Shown here: one piece after another, positions 25,350-36,314 of the stretch
Layout: every line of letters starts with the position of its first letter
Position numbering within the stretch: the stretch's first letter is position 1
DNA from: Ardenticatenia bacterium
GTDB lineage: Bacteria; Chloroflexota; Anaerolineae; Ardenticatenales; Ardenticatenaceae
Length of the DNA stretch: 64,000 bases
Direction of reading: 5' to 3'
NCBI GenBank assembly: GCA_030949995.1
Contig: JAUZRY010000030.1
Span: forward strand, 1 to 64,000
Program-made: the position numbers and the translations under genes
Notes under the pieces: model-generated
The model's database searches: none
Told to the model about the DNA's origin: nothing
The model's input: the letters and a program-made list of their open reading frames with translations, nothing else

Positions 25350-27465
25350 CAGCCTCGGACCGGGAGGACACAGGCCCATCTGTTGCCGCATCGGGCGTCG
25401 GGTAGAGCACGCGCGTGTGGTACATTCCCGACAGGGTGGTCACGAAGGCTTGGCGAATCAACTCCAAGTCGCGCAACGTCAAGGCGGTGTCCACGAGTTG
25501 GCCTTCGTCCAACTTCTGTTGGATGATGCGGCAAACGAGCCGGTCAATGGTTTCCACGTCAGCGGGCTTCTCGGCACGCACTGTGGCCTCCACCGAGTCA
25601 GCCAGCATGAGCACTGCCGTTTCCCGGGTCTGTGGGCGTGGTCCCGGGTAGCGGAATTTGGCCTCGTCTACGTTTTCAGGGCCGTAGCGCTCACACGCGC
25701 GGCGGTAGAAGTACTCCACACGGGTCGTGCCGTGGTGCTCCTGGATGAAATCCACGATTCTGGCGGGCAGCCGGTGCTTGCGCGCCAGGCGGACGCCCTC
25801 CGTGACGTGCTGGATGATGATCTGGGCGCTTTGTTCCGGGTCGTCCAGCTCGTCGTGGGGATTTGTTGGGCCTGTCTGGTTTTCCACGAAGTAGTGGGGC
25901 GCCGAGAGCTTGCCGATGTCGTGGTAATAGGCGGCCACGCGCACCAGGAGGGCATCGGCCCCAATGGCTTCGGCCGCCCGTTCGCCCAAGTTCCCGGTCA
26001 TGATCGAATGGTGATAGGTGCCGGGCGCCTCGACCAGCAGGCGTTTGAAGAGCGGATGCGTGGGCCGGGCTAACTCCATGAGTTGGAGGAACGTGGTCAC
26101 GCCGGCAAAGGTGGAGAGGACGTAAAACCCGGCCAAGGTCAGGCTGGCGCTCAGGGCACCGTTGACCAGGGCCAGAGCCCCCCGCACCGCCAGCGCGAGG
26201 GGCGACCAGCTCGCCTCCTGGAGGGCAAAGGCCAACACCACACCCAAGTTCGTCAGCCCAACCAAAAAGCCGGCGGAGACAAAGCCTTGGAGGCGTTCGA
26301 CCCGCCAGAGGATGAGAGCAGCCACTCCACTGCCCACGAAGGTGTAGGTGGCCAGCTCAAAGGAACCCGTGAACTGTATGACCAGAAAGGCTAGTAGGGT
26401 GGAGGCAATGAGGGCCACATCAGGGCCGGCCAACATGGCCAACAGCATGGTAGCCGAGGCCGTGGGGGTGAGGTAGGCCAAAAAGGAGCGGTCGGACATG
26501 ATCACGCGCACCCCCGCCGCGGTCAGCCCCAGTGTGACGACCAAGGCGGCCATCATGCGGGAATGCGTCCAGATGTGTGGGTGGACACGGGCCACGTAGA
26601 AGCCAAACAGCAGCGCCAGCAACGTGGCCATCAGCCCGGCACCGACCAACCGCTCCCGGGTGACGGTGGCGCTCTGCAGTCCCAGGGCCTCAAGGGCCTC
26701 GATGTGTTCAGGCTGTACGATCTCCCCCTCGCGCACGATGATCTGGCCCTGCTCGTAGGTCACCTCCACATCGGGCACGCTGAGGCGGGCGTTCTCACGT
26801 GCCTCTTCGGTCTTGGTCTCATCGGGGAAACTGTTGGGCTGGAGCAGGGCCGACACCCACTCAGTGACCACGAGGGTCTGGTCGTTGTCGAGGGTGACGT
26901 TCACCTGGGAAGCTACCTGCCGGCGCACGGCCGGCAGTTGGTCTTCCCGAATCTGGCGTCGGTTGAGCTGTTCAAGGAGGCGCTGGGTTTCCTCGACCAC
27001 TTCCACCCACTCCTGGTCGGTGAAGTCGAGGATGGCCTCGATGGCCCGCTCCGAGAACTGGACCGGTTCCAGAGCAGTGATGCGTGCTGCCTTTTCGGCA
27101 CGCGAAATGGTGGAGTCATCGCGCACCTTGGAGATGAAATCGGCCACTTGGCGCGCCGTGGCCAACTGCTTCATGGCCAGAGCCCGGTCTGGAGGCGTGT
27201 AGATCGTGGCAACGGCCGCCGCTGCCGCCTCGCGGGCTTGCTGCGTGCGCACCTGGCTCACGAACGTGATGCGCCGTGGCGCACGAATGTCCTGGGGGCT
27301 GACGCTTCCCACTTTCAGCGTGGCCGAGGGGGACGGGTTGATCACTACGGCTGCCAACAGGGCTCCCACCAGCAGTGCCGTCCAGAAGAGGCCTTGGAAC
27401 TGCTGGCGCAGCGAAAGGGAAGCAGAGGCCGGACGGATTGTGTGTGACGAATTGGACGTGTACAT
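25294..27465 (-). CDS. pgpH: 7TM-HD phosphohydrolase, PgpH family
   Basis: A 723-residue membrane enzyme. An N-terminal transmembrane helix (about 25-45) precedes a long extracellular 7TMR-HDED region (to about 285). A bundle of seven transmembrane helices follows (about 290-480), then a cytoplasmic HD domain with HHSIMTGNLGERA, AYYHDIGKL, IIIQHVTEGV and IQEHHGTTRV. PgpH of Listeria hydrolyses cyclic di-AMP; this substrate is inferred from family architecture. It is directly upstream of ybeY and probably co-transcribed with it. The length matches the family. Confidence 0.9.
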   Translation of the reverse strand: MYTSNSSHTIRPASASLSLRQQFQGLFWTALLVGALLAAVVINPSPSATLKVGSVSPQDIRAPRRITFVSQVRTQQAREAAAAAVATIYTPPDRALAMKQLATARQVADFISKVRDDSTISRAEKAARITALEPVQFSERAIEAILDFTDQEWVEVVEETQRLLEQLNRRQIREDQLPAVRRQVASQVNVTLDNDQTLVVTEWVSALLQPNSFPDETKTEEARENARLSVPDVEVTYEQGQIIVREGEIVQPEHIEALEALGLQSATVTRERLVGAGLMATLLALLFGFYVARVHPHIWTHSRMMAALVVTLGLTAAGVRVIMSDRSFLAYLTPTASATMLLAMLAGPDVALIASTLLAFLVIQFTGSFELATYTFVGSGVAALILWRVERLQGFVSAGFLVGLTNLGVVLAFALQEASWSPLALAVRGALALVNGALSASLTLAGFYVLSTFAGVTTFLQLMELARPTHPLFKRLLVEAPGTYHHSIMTGNLGERAAEAIGADALLVRVAAYYHDIGKLSAPHYFVENQTGPTNPHDELDDPEQSAQIIIQHVTEGVRLARKHRLPARIVDFIQEHHGTTRVEYFYRRACERYGPENVDEAKFRYPGPRPQTRETAVLMLADSVEATVRAEKPADVETIDRLVCRIIQQKLDEGQLVDTALTLRDLELIRQAFVTTLSGMYHTRVLYPTPDAATDGPVSSRSEADDHAPAQPPDHRIAEHSS

Positions 27466-27530
27466 GGCTTCCTGGTGAGGCGCCTGGGGGGCATCAACCG
27501 CGGCATGGGCCGCGCGCGAGCCACCTTATG

Positions 27531-27986
27531 TCATTCGCCCCGCCGTGCCAGAAGCTCGCGCACCACGCGCTGAACCAGAGCGCCATCAGCACGGCCCCGC
27601 AGTTTGGCCATGAGGGGCCCCATCACCTTGCCCATGTCCTTCGGGCCGGTCGCCCCCACGGCCTCGATCTGGGCCAGAGCTTCCTGTCGAATCTCCTCCT
27701 CGCCGAGCATCCGGGGCAGGTAGGATTCAATCACGGCCAGTTCGGCTGCCTCTTCCTGGACGAGGTCCTGCCGTCCGGCCTTCCGGTACTGTTCGATGGA
27801 CTCGCGGCGCTGTTTGGCCTGTTTCTGCAGGAGCACCACAACGTCCTGTTCTGTGAGCTCCCCACCCTTGTCGATCTCGGCATTGTGTATGGCGCTCAGG
27901 AGCAGGCGCACCGTGTTCCGCTTGACCGTGTCGCCAGCCTTCATGGCCGCTTTCAAGTCACTTTGCAACTGTGCTTTGAGGCTCAT
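27531..27986 (-). CDS. yqeY: GatB/YqeY-domain protein
   Basis: A 151-residue protein, normal length. ATG 27986 follows GAGAGGAGCTGCC; the open frame extends nine codons further but that part lies inside the HIT gene. LQSDLKAAMKAGDTVKRNTV and LRLLLSAIHNAEID-type blocks, then the C-terminal MGKVMGPLMAKLRGRADG are typical YqeY. The domain resembles the tRNA-binding tail of the amidotransferase GatB. It is usually found near rpsU; here it follows a HIT gene. Precise function is unsettled in the family. Confidence 0.92.
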   Translation of the reverse strand: MSLKAQLQSDLKAAMKAGDTVKRNTVRLLLSAIHNAEIDKGGELTEQDVVVLLQKQAKQRRESIEQYRKAGRQDLVQEEAAELAVIESYLPRMLGEEEIRQEALAQIEAVGATGPKDMGKVMGPLMAKLRGRADGALVQRVVRELLARRGE

Positions 27987-27997
27987 GGCAGCTCCTC

Positions 27998-28353
27998 TCA
28001 CCCGGGAGGCCACCCCATGCGGCGTCCGCCCAACACGTGAAGGTGGACGTGATAGATGAGCAAGCCGCCCTCCTTACCGTAGTTGAGCACCAGGCGGTAC
28101 CCCCGGTCGGGCGTGTGAACACCTTCCTGTTCTGCCACCTTCGTTGCTACACGCAGCATGTGGCCCAAGAGCGGTTCGTCCTCGGCAGTGATCTCAGCCA
28201 CAGTGGCAATGTGCCGGTTGGGCACGATGAGCACGTGAACCGGCGCCTGGGGGTTAATGTCCCGGAACGCTGTCACCTGTTCGTCTTGGTAGACAATGTC
28301 GGACGGCACCTCCCGGACACAATCTGGCAGAAAATGCACTCCTGGTTCGCCAT
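27998..28353 (-). pseudogene. hinT: HIT-family purine nucleoside phosphoramidase (HinT), one-base frameshift
   Basis: The C-terminal 100 residues are a complete HinT core (EVPSDIVYQDEQVTAFRDI to HVHLHVLGGRRMGW), with the catalytic triad motif HxHxHxx. The natural N-terminus lies in another frame from ATG 28353 (MANQECIFCQIVSG). The two meet at the run of three C/G at 28312-28314, where one more G would give SGEVPSD. HinT hydrolyses aminoacyl-adenylates and AMP phosphoramidates. One base is probably missing in the sequence; the gene would then be 118 codons long and intact. Confidence 0.85.
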
Positions 28354-28468
28354 AGGCACCTCCACGGCTTGTGGGTTATTGCTGTGCGCTCGCCCTTCTG
28401 CCCGGTTGTCGGCTCACATCTTAGCACGGGAACCGGGCGTGACCAAACGTGGGCCCAAGGGCCCTTTG

Positions 28469-30024
28469 TCACGCTTCCATATTCGCCCCCTGCCAGATGA
28501 GGAGTAGTGGGTTATCCGCGTCGGGCTCATCGTCGGTCTCTTGGGCCTCGATGCCGATGCGGGCCGCGGCCACGGCCACGCCAACGAAGAGCCAGAAAAG
28601 CGCTACACTGTGAGGAAAGGTAATGTTAAAGAAATAGTGGTCAAAAATACCGCCCACCATAGCGCCCAAAATGGCCGACGTGGCGCCCAACAGGAGCGGC
28701 TCGACGCGCTCATCCCCCTGCAGGGCGCGCACGGCACGGGCCGTCAGCACGAAGAACGCCACCATCGTGGTCAGGAAGGTTCCTAATCCCACCAAGCCCA
28801 TGAATTCGGCCATGAGCAGGTAAACACTGCTCACACCGATGTACAGGTCGATGTCGGGCGTGCCGGAAAAGCCCACCCCAAACCAGGGGTACCGTTGAAT
28901 GAGCCGCCATGCATCCTTGTACTCGCCGAAGCGCATCTGGGTGGCCAAGTCCTGACCACGAAAGCCTTCCACAAAGCGTTGCAGGTACACTTGTGCTTGG
29001 GGCAACAGCAGGAGCAACAGGCCGCCGGCCACAGCGTAGGGGATAAGTCGACGGTAGCGCAGCACCATGAGGGGGGTAAGCCCTGCGACCAACCCCAGCA
29101 TGGCACCTCGCGAAAACGTCAACACCATGGCAAGCCCCATCGTGACGACCATGCCCACACGACCACCCATCTGGGGAAAAGTGGCTTGGGGGCTGCCAAT
29201 TGGGGGGCTGTAAAGGCAGTGACCAAGATGAGCAGCCCGCCGAACACGTTGGGGTCCACACTGGTGCTGATCGCCCGCTGGGGTAAGCTCGGGTTGTCCT
29301 CGATGAAACGGAGGACGCCTGGGCCGGCCGGGTAGTCGAAGACGCGCAGGGCCGAGAGCAGGCGCACACTCATCGCCTGGGGCAGCACGTACAAGACCAC
29401 GCCGATTAGGGCCGCGAGAAAGCCACACAGGATGATCACTGTGGCTAGGCCTTCCAATTGACGGCGGTGTCGCACGTGGTCGACCACCACGAAGAAGAGA
29501 GAAACGCCCAACATCACCTCGCCGAATCGGCGGAGGGTGTTCTTGTCCAAGGGAGCGTGCTCCAGGCCGGCCACGAAGGCCACCATGGCCACGCCCATGA
29601 AGGCCAACACAAAGGGCGCCAGGGGCGTCAATTGGAGCCGGCGCACGCGCCCGGCGGCTAGGCGCATGAACCAGACGAAGAAGGTGATGCCTAAGGCGCC
29701 GTCCAGGAAGGTGGGTTTAAACCCCACGTTGACGGGCACGGCGCCAAAGGGGAGCAGGATGGCCACGGCCACCACGGCGTAGAGCCCCCACTGGGGTGAA
29801 CGCAGCATGACGGCCAGCCCCACGGCCGCTACCAGCCCCATGCCAGCCACAAGGGGCGAGGTGAAGGCCACCGCAGCGCCGGCCACGCCCCCGCCGACCA
29901 CACAGGCGGTCAACAGCGCCAGCAGCGTGCGCCGGTCACGCACCAAGAAGCTCAAGCGCACGGAGCGGAAGATGCTGTGCAACGCCCGCCGGGAACGCAG
30001 GCGTGGGAACGTGCGCGAAACCAT
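28469..30024 (-). pseudogene. O-antigen ligase-like (Wzy/WaaL) membrane protein, one frameshift
   Basis: Two frames join near 29177-29206 into a protein of about 518 residues with 10-12 transmembrane helices. The N-terminal part includes GLYAVVAVAILLPFGAVPV and FDYPAGPGVLRFIEDNP. The C-terminal part holds the ligase/polymerase loop with SRGAMLGL, RYPWFGVGFSG and FDHYFFNITFP. One more T in the AAAA/TTTT run at 29177-29180 would give PLFPQMGGRVG. This family polymerises or transfers polysaccharide from lipid carriers. It heads a leftward series with the HIT gene downstream, separated by 115 bases. Confidence 0.75.
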
Positions 30025-30031
30025 TGCCCCC

Positions 30032-32242
30032 TCACTCCGACGGCCGAATCACCACTGTGCCCAGGAACACACGTCCATCCTGCCGGCCTTCCACGGGCAG
30101 GCGTTCTCCTGTACTAAAATCGTAGAGCCCAGCCCACAGCAAGTAATCACCGGGCGGCAGGTCATCCGGCACGTCCAGCCGGTGGCGGTCTGGCACCAGT
30201 TCACCAGCTACCCAGCGGCTCGTGGGCGTGTAACCGCCACCAGGATCACCATCTGACTGGGCCAACGGCCGGCCACCATCTGGGCCCGTTAGGTGGACGA
30301 AGACTTTGTAGTTCATCGGTGTTGGCCGTCGGCTCAACCAGTATAATGTAATTGAGAGGCTCTGTCCACTCTTGGGGGCCACGGGGACCTGGCGCCACCC
30401 CACAAGCCACGCCAAGTCACCGACGGCCGCTCCGGCCGGCGTGAAACGTTCCGGCTTCGGTGAAGGGTGCACACGCCCCGCTGCCATCACGACTGTGATC
30501 ATCAACGTGCCCACAACACCCGCACGCCAGACACGTCGGCTGCCCACGCCTGGCCATCTTCTGGCAACGCCAACCAACACAAGCCCCACACCAACGGCCG
30601 TGAGCCCAATGCCGACCGCCACTGGGCGTGTTGCCCGCCACGCAAAGGTGACCCTGTGACGCCCCGGGGGCACGGCAGTCGTCACGAGCCCCAAGGATGT
30701 GGAGGGCCATGTGGAAACAGGCTGACCATCTATCCATGCCTGCCAGGCAGGCACGTAAAACTGGTGCAGGCGCAATGGGGCCGGCGCACGCAGCTCCACG
30801 TCCAGTTCGTACCACCATGGAGTAGCCCTCACGAGGCGAACCCGCTCGGCAGGCAGTCCCCCTCCCACCTCCGGCCGTTGAACGGGCAGAGGCACGGCCC
30901 ACCGTTCCTCGCGCACCCATCGGGGCAGGTATTCAGCCGTCCACGTGGCCCCGATCTGGCGCAGGCGGAAATCCTCGGCCCACATGGCCTCTGGGTATCG
31001 GCCCACCTCCACGGTCATCGTCTCCGTGGACAGGCGGGGCAAGCTGCTGCCCGCCAGGACGACCAGTGCCCCCAGCACCACGCCAGCGCGCGCGCGCCGG
31101 CCGTGCGCCAGCATCACAGCCGGGCCACTCAGCAGGGCGGTGAGCAGCACGATGGGGCCCAGCCATCGCCAGGGATATTGGATCATGCCGAAGGGCACCG
31201 CGATGAGTGTCCACACGGGCTTGGACATGTCGGTGAGGAGGAAGAGAAGCCCGGCCAGCAGGGCCACCAGGGGAGCGCTCGGCCACCGGCCGCGCCGACG
31301 GCGGTGCCACCACCACACCGGCACCAGCATGAGGAGCAATGCCAAGTGCACCCAGCTCAGCGGGTGCTCGGCGGCCACGGCCTGTTCGGGCACATACTGG
31401 TAGACGAAGGTGCGGGAGATCAGTTCTGACCAGGGGTAGAGGTGGCGGAGAAAGCCCTGTCCACCCACGTCGCCGGCCAGCAGCACCCACGTGGTCTCCA
31501 GGAGGACCGGTAACCAGTAGAAGGCGCTCAACAGCGCGGCCAGCGCGACGTCGGCAATCACGCGTCGGCCGAAGTCCCACACGTGCGGCCAGAGCGGTGC
31601 CCCTGGAGGCCGACGCGCCCAGACGACCGTGCCCCACCAGACCGCCAACACGGGCGCGAAGAGCAGTGCCGACAGGTTGTGGGTGAGCACGAGCGCGGCC
31701 AACCCTACGACGACGGGCACACGGCGTCCGCGCCACACGCCCCACATGACCAAGGGCCACCAGACGAAGGCCCAGCTCTCGGCCAGGGCACCGCGCCGGT
31801 AGACATCGGCCAGGTGATAGGGCAAGTAGGTGTAGATCAGCGCGGCCATCAGGCCGGCGGCCTCATCGGCCCACACGTCCCGGGCCAACCACCACATGGC
31901 GAGGGCAGAGGCCACCAGGCTGAGGCCAAAGGCCCCCTTCATGGCCGCGATGTCCCCCGCGCCGGCCCACGTGAGGAGGAGGCCCACGTAGTAGGTCAGA
32001 GGCGCATAGTAATGGAAGACGGCAAATCCGTACTCGAAGGCAAACTCGGGGAAGAGGCGCGGATACCAGTTGCCGGCTTCCACCGCCTGGCGCAAGGCCA
32101 TCAGGCGGAAGAGGTGAATCAGGCCATCGTCGCTGCGCCAATAGCCCGGACGCGCCAAGGGCCACAGTGCTGGCAGCGTGAGAAGCACAACCAGCACAGC
32201 CGTCGGCCAAGGCCAACGCCCCTTGTTATTCGGGTGTTCCAC
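30032..32242 (-). CDS. large multi-spanning membrane protein (6-pyruvoyl-tetrahydropterin-synthase-related / YfhO-like)
   Basis: A protein of about 736 residues from GTG 32242, whose start overlaps the previous gene's stop by 17 bases; the longer open frame begins in non-coding sequence. About 11 transmembrane helices fill the first 420 residues, with RSDDGLIHLFRLMALRQAVE and HYYAPLTYYVGLLL near the first loop. This N-terminal pattern is typical of membrane glycosyltransferase-like (GT-C fold) proteins annotated as PTPS-related. The extracellular C-terminus has beta-rich blocks (HQFYVPAWQAWIDGQ and LLWAGLYDFSTGERLP). The same LY(D) (P/F)xTGE pattern appears in the next gene upstream, suggesting a shared accessory domain. 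Confidence 0.75.
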   Translation of the reverse strand: MEHPNNKGRWPWPTAVLVVLLTLPALWPLARPGYWRSDDGLIHLFRLMALRQAVEAGNWYPRLFPEFAFEYGFAVFHYYAPLTYYVGLLLTWAGAGDIAAMKGAFGLSLVASALAMWWLARDVWADEAAGLMAALIYTYLPYHLADVYRRGALAESWAFVWWPLVMWGVWRGRRVPVVVGLAALVLTHNLSALLFAPVLAVWWGTVVWARRPPGAPLWPHVWDFGRRVIADVALAALLSAFYWLPVLLETTWVLLAGDVGGQGFLRHLYPWSELISRTFVYQYVPEQAVAAEHPLSWVHLALLLMLVPVWWWHRRRRGRWPSAPLVALLAGLLFLLTDMSKPVWTLIAVPFGMIQYPWRWLGPIVLLTALLSGPAVMLAHGRRARAGVVLGALVVLAGSSLPRLSTETMTVEVGRYPEAMWAEDFRLRQIGATWTAEYLPRWVREERWAVPLPVQRPEVGGGLPAERVRLVRATPWWYELDVELRAPAPLRLHQFYVPAWQAWIDGQPVSTWPSTSLGLVTTAVPPGRHRVTFAWRATRPVAVGIGLTAVGVGLVLVGVARRWPGVGSRRVWRAGVVGTLMITVVMAAGRVHPSPKPERFTPAGAAVGDLAWLVGWRQVPVAPKSGQSLSITLYWLSRRPTPMNYKVFVHLTGPDGGRPLAQSDGDPGGGYTPTSRWVAGELVPDRHRLDVPDDLPPGDYLLWAGLYDFSTGERLPVEGRQDGRVFLGTVVIRPSE

Positions 32243-35088
32243 GCTCCACTCCTGCGGGCAGCTCGATCGCGTCGCCACCGCCATCCAGGGGCAGGCGGGC
32301 TTCACTGACAGGGTCGTAGAGTCCCACGCGCAGGCGCCAGCCGGGCTGTGGGTCAACAGGCAGTGTGAAGGGATCGGGGACGACGGTGCCAGGTTGCCAG
32401 CCCGATGTGGGAGCACGCCCTGCTTGGGGCACGTGGTCAGCTTGGCCTACCAGTCGGCCTTCATCGTCGAGCAAGTGGACGAAGACGGTGAAGTTCAGGG
32501 GCACTTCCTGACGCGCTTGCCAGTACAAGATCACCTCACGTTGGTCACGCCATTCGTACCCCACGAAATCGATAATGCCTCCAAAGGTGGCTTCCAGGGA
32601 TTGTGCTCCGTCGGGAAGGTGGGGAAGGCGCTCGTAATCGGCCACCTTCACCTCACCCAGGAACACATCCCGAGTGCGCCGCCAAAGCCCCACACGGGCC
32701 GGTTCCACAGTGGCCCCTGGCGGGCGCAACAGGGTAAGGATCAGGCGGTAGGAGCCGGGCCGGACGGACGACGCCAGACGTAGGCGTAACGCTTGGCGCC
32801 TCACGTCGGTCACAGGGTCAGACCAACGTCCCCCTACCCTCAGGGGCACTTCCCACACTTGAGCTTCTGTTTCTCCGTCTGCCGGCACCAGTCGAAGCTG
32901 CACAGTGTACTGGCGAGGCCGGCGTCCCACGGAGAGCCACGTAAGCGTGACCGGTATTTCCTGGCCGGGGAAGAAAGTGGTGCCCTGCACCTCAACACTT
33001 CCGAGCCGAAGCGTCCGCCACAACGCTCTTCCCTGAAACCCATGAGCCCGCAAGGCCTGCGGTTTCGGCGCCTCGGGAGCGGCCTCCACGGCAACGGGCC
33101 ATGCCACCGGTGAACCGTCTTCAGCAACGCCCGGCCACGTTTCGCCGGTAACGGGATCGAAGAGCGCTAACTCCAGCGTGTACCGGCCGGCCGCCAGTCC
33201 CCACGGCACGGGCACCATGGGCCTGCTGACAATCTCCTGGCCGGGCGGGAGCGTGGCGCGCGGGTCCCACAAACTGGCCAGCCGGCGGTGCCACTCAGCC
33301 ACCACTTGTTCGGCCCCATCGCGCAGGCGCAGGACCAGGAGCATGTCGCGGGAAACGGACTCCTCGGCAACCCAGCGGAACGCCAACGAGACAAGTTCCC
33401 CCTTCCCGCCATGTTCGGGGCACCTCGTGGGCAGCCAATCGCACGGTTTCGTCAAAGCGGGCGCCCTCCTCCGGCAGGAGCACCGGCTTGTCGGGCAGTT
33501 CCACGCGCACGAAGAGCCCGTCAGGCACCAGGCGGAAACGGGTTGGCAGGTCAGTGCCCCAGTCGATCAGTGGGCCCGCCAGGTAAAGCGGACGCCCAGC
33601 CTGCAGCCATGCTTCGGCCAACTCGACACTTGGCGGGAAGAGGCCCACCAAGTCCTGGCGTCGGCCCAAGGCGTATTGCTGGTACCAGAAGGGCGTCAGA
33701 TCCCCCCAGTGGGCCATGAGCCCTGCGCCGGGCGCCAGGGGTTGGGCAAGCGCTTCATCCCAGTACGCTTGAATGGCCGGGCTCTCCTCCTGGTCGCCCG
33801 AGGAGGGACGGGACACCAGGGCAATCGCCTGAGGGAGGAAGAGGAGCAGTGGCAGCCCGATGACCAGCCAGCGGCCAGGCAAAGTTGTGACTGTCGTCCG
33901 CCCGCGCTCCCAGATGGCGGCTGCGCCCACGCCGATGAGAAGCACGTGGATCACGTGGACGGCCATCAAGTGCCCCTCCACGTGGGCGATTTCCTGATTC
34001 ACCGCAAAATCCCGCCAATACTTGAGGGCCAAGGTGCCGCTGAGGGCGTAAACACTCATGAGGGACAACACCACCCCCCGCCGCCAACGCCAGAGGGCAA
34101 GAAGGCCCACCAAGGCCAGAAGCAACCACCCGGCTCCCAACGGCTTCCACACTCGGTCCCACCACAATGGGGGCAAGTCGGCCCAGCCTGTGCTTATATC
34201 GGTGAGCAAGGAGCGACCGAGCACGTAATCCAGGAAACCGCTCAGGCCAGGCCGGTAGAAGGGGCTGATCAAGCCCTTCGCCACGGCCGGCGTTAAGCCG
34301 GGCACGTCGGGGAACGTCGGGTCGGGCCGGTTCAGGACCCACGCCCGCCAGGGCAGGTAGGCGTAGGTGAGGGCACCCACACCCAGCGGCCACATCAGCC
34401 GGAGGAGGCGCCAGCGTCCACCTCGCCGTGCCTCAGCGCGGAGAACCACCAGTACGAGAGGGGCAAGGCCTAACAGGAAGATGTTGAAGAGGTCAGGAAT
34501 TTGGTTTGCGCGGGCCCCGGGCGCCACCGGAAGTCAGGAAAAGGTGTGCGCTGTGCGGCTTGATGGCTCACCAGCCGTTAGGCGCTGCCACCAGGCGTGA
34601 AGGCGTTCCGGGGTGACCACGAGGAAGAAAGCGTGCAGGCTGTAGACGGCTGCAGCCGTGCTGTAGCGCCAAAAGTCGGGCCAGACGGCTAAGGCGACGC
34701 CGGCCACCAGGGACGCCCCCCAGAGAGGCAAGGCTCTTTTGAGCCAGGCCATTAACCAGGCCACCGCCAGCGCCCCCCAGAAGGCACTGAAGAGGTTCAT
34801 CTTCCAGGCAGGTTCACCAAAGGGCACCAGACGTTGCCAGAGGGCACCTGTCAGCAGGTAGAAGGGATATCCATTTGGGTGGGGAATACCCAGGACAAGC
34901 GGATGATAGCCGAACTCGCCAGAATCGCCGCTGAGGACGCCGGGAACCAATGTGGCCGCGAAAAGCGCAAAGGCCACCAGGAAACTCGTCGCCGGCACGA
35001 GCACCTCGTGCCAGGGATATCCGGTGGCACGTGATGTAGGCCGGATGCCTTGCCGAGGCCGACTGCCAGTTCTAGGCAATACCTCCAT
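32226..35088 (-). pseudogene. DUF2723-type membrane glycosyltransferase-like protein, disrupted
   Basis: Three pieces of one gene. The N-terminus (from 35088) has the DUF2723 opening SGDSGEFGYHPLVLGIPHPN and NGYPFYLLTGALW. An in-frame stop at 34534 interrupts it, and the frame resumes at IPDLFNIFLLGLAP. The conserved helix usually carrying HHRT is not found, so a segment may be missing. A second break lies at GGGG 33417-33420; dropping one base gives VPEHGGKGELV. The C-terminal 400 residues are beta-rich extracellular repeats (GLYDPVSEARLPL). Homologues are GT-C-fold proteins of the protein O-mannosyltransferase type. The damage here exceeds one simple indel. Confidence 0.65.
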
Positions 35089-35090
35089 CG

Positions 35091-36087
35091 TTATCGCGGC
35101 ACCTCCACATCAGCCTGCCGGACAGATCGGGAGCGCCCCAGCAGGAGAGCATTTTCAAGCGTGTAGAGGAGCCCTCCAATGAGGCCGGCCAGTAAGGTTA
35201 TGGCGTAGAAGGCCAGTGACATGGCCAGGGCACTTTCCTGGGAGACGCCAACTTGGCCAAATAAGGCCACATACCCACTCTCGCGCACGCCCAGCCCGTT
35301 AATGGACACCGGCAGGACGAGCAGAAAGGAGATAATGGGCACAAAAACCAGATAGTACCGCAGGGGAACATCCAAGCGAAAGGCCGCGCCCAGGGCCACG
35401 TTCACCAAGATGATGAGCCCATTGAAGAGCAGCGAGACCAGCGCAGCGCGGCCAACCACCGGCCAGGAATAGGCATCGAGGGAGGCGTAGAGCCCTCGCA
35501 CCCCCCGCCGGTGAATCAGCCACAGGAAACCCGGAACATGCTGCTCAGCCCATGTGCGCCACTGACGGCTGAGGAGCATGACAACCGCCCCGACACTGCC
35601 GAGGGTAAGGCCTGATAACCCCAAGAGGACGGGGGCGGAGAGAGGACCAGACACCCACGGCATGGCGGCCACGCCCATGATGAACAACACCACCAGCCCG
35701 CTGGCCCGGTCGGCGATGACGCTGCTGGTCACACGGGCCTCGAGGTGGGACAGCTCACCAGCGCCGCCGCGGCTCAGCTCGTACACCTTGACCACGTCCC
35801 CGCCAACGCCGCTGGGTAACACCATGTTGAAGAAAGAACCCACGAAATACAGGTAAGCCAGCCGCCGGGTGGATACTTGGACACCTTGGGCCCCCACCAG
35901 GATACGCCAGCGCACCGCGCGCACCAGCAGGGTGAGCATGTAGAGCCCGGCCGCGCCGGCCAGGGGAACCAAGCGGGGCCCGCCGCAGAGCACCCCACGT
36001 CTCCTGCCACCCCACAGCGCGCAGCAGCAGGACCATCAGGCCAACGCTCACGGCCATTTTCACCAGGCTGAAGAAACGTCCACGCAC
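35091..36087 (-). pseudogene. lysylphosphatidylglycerol-synthase-TM/flippase-like (UPF0104) membrane protein, one frameshift
   Basis: The main frame (35091-35993) encodes about 300 residues with the UPF0104 motifs LLVRAVRWRILV, FVGSFFNMVLPSGVGGDVVK, SSVIADRASGLVVL and LPVSINGLGVRESGYV. The first helix is in another frame (GRFFSLVKMAVSVGLMVLLL), with a GTG start at 36087 behind CGGGAGC. The two meet at GC-rich runs near 35985-36005, where one base fewer joins GALRR to PRLVPLAG. These proteins are membrane transporters or flippases often linked to glycosyltransferase genes. It ends three bases before the DUF2723 gene start. Confidence 0.75.
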
Positions 36088-36223
36088 GAATGTGCTCCCG
36101 TCGGTTGTCCATTGGCACATGAACAAACTCGTATTCTACGCGCTTTTGCCCAAATGTCGAACGCCGCGCTGCCCCCTCCTCGGTCATCGCGGCGCCACGG
36201 AGAGGCCCCGAACCCGATGAGGT

Positions 36224-36251
36224 TTGGAAAAACTCCTTGGATGGCTATAAT
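36224..36251 (+). promoter_or_regulatory. sigma-70-type promoter for the ccm operon
   Basis: TTGGAA (36224-36229), 16 bases, TATAAT (36246-36251), about 57 bases ahead of the expected transcript start to ccmE distance. It lies in the gap between the divergent UPF0104 gene and ccmE. Confidence 0.65.
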
Positions 36252-36314
36252 CCTTCCAAACTCCAACTTGAGAAAAATGGCACAAACGGTCAAGAGAACA
36301 GCAGGGGGAGAACC

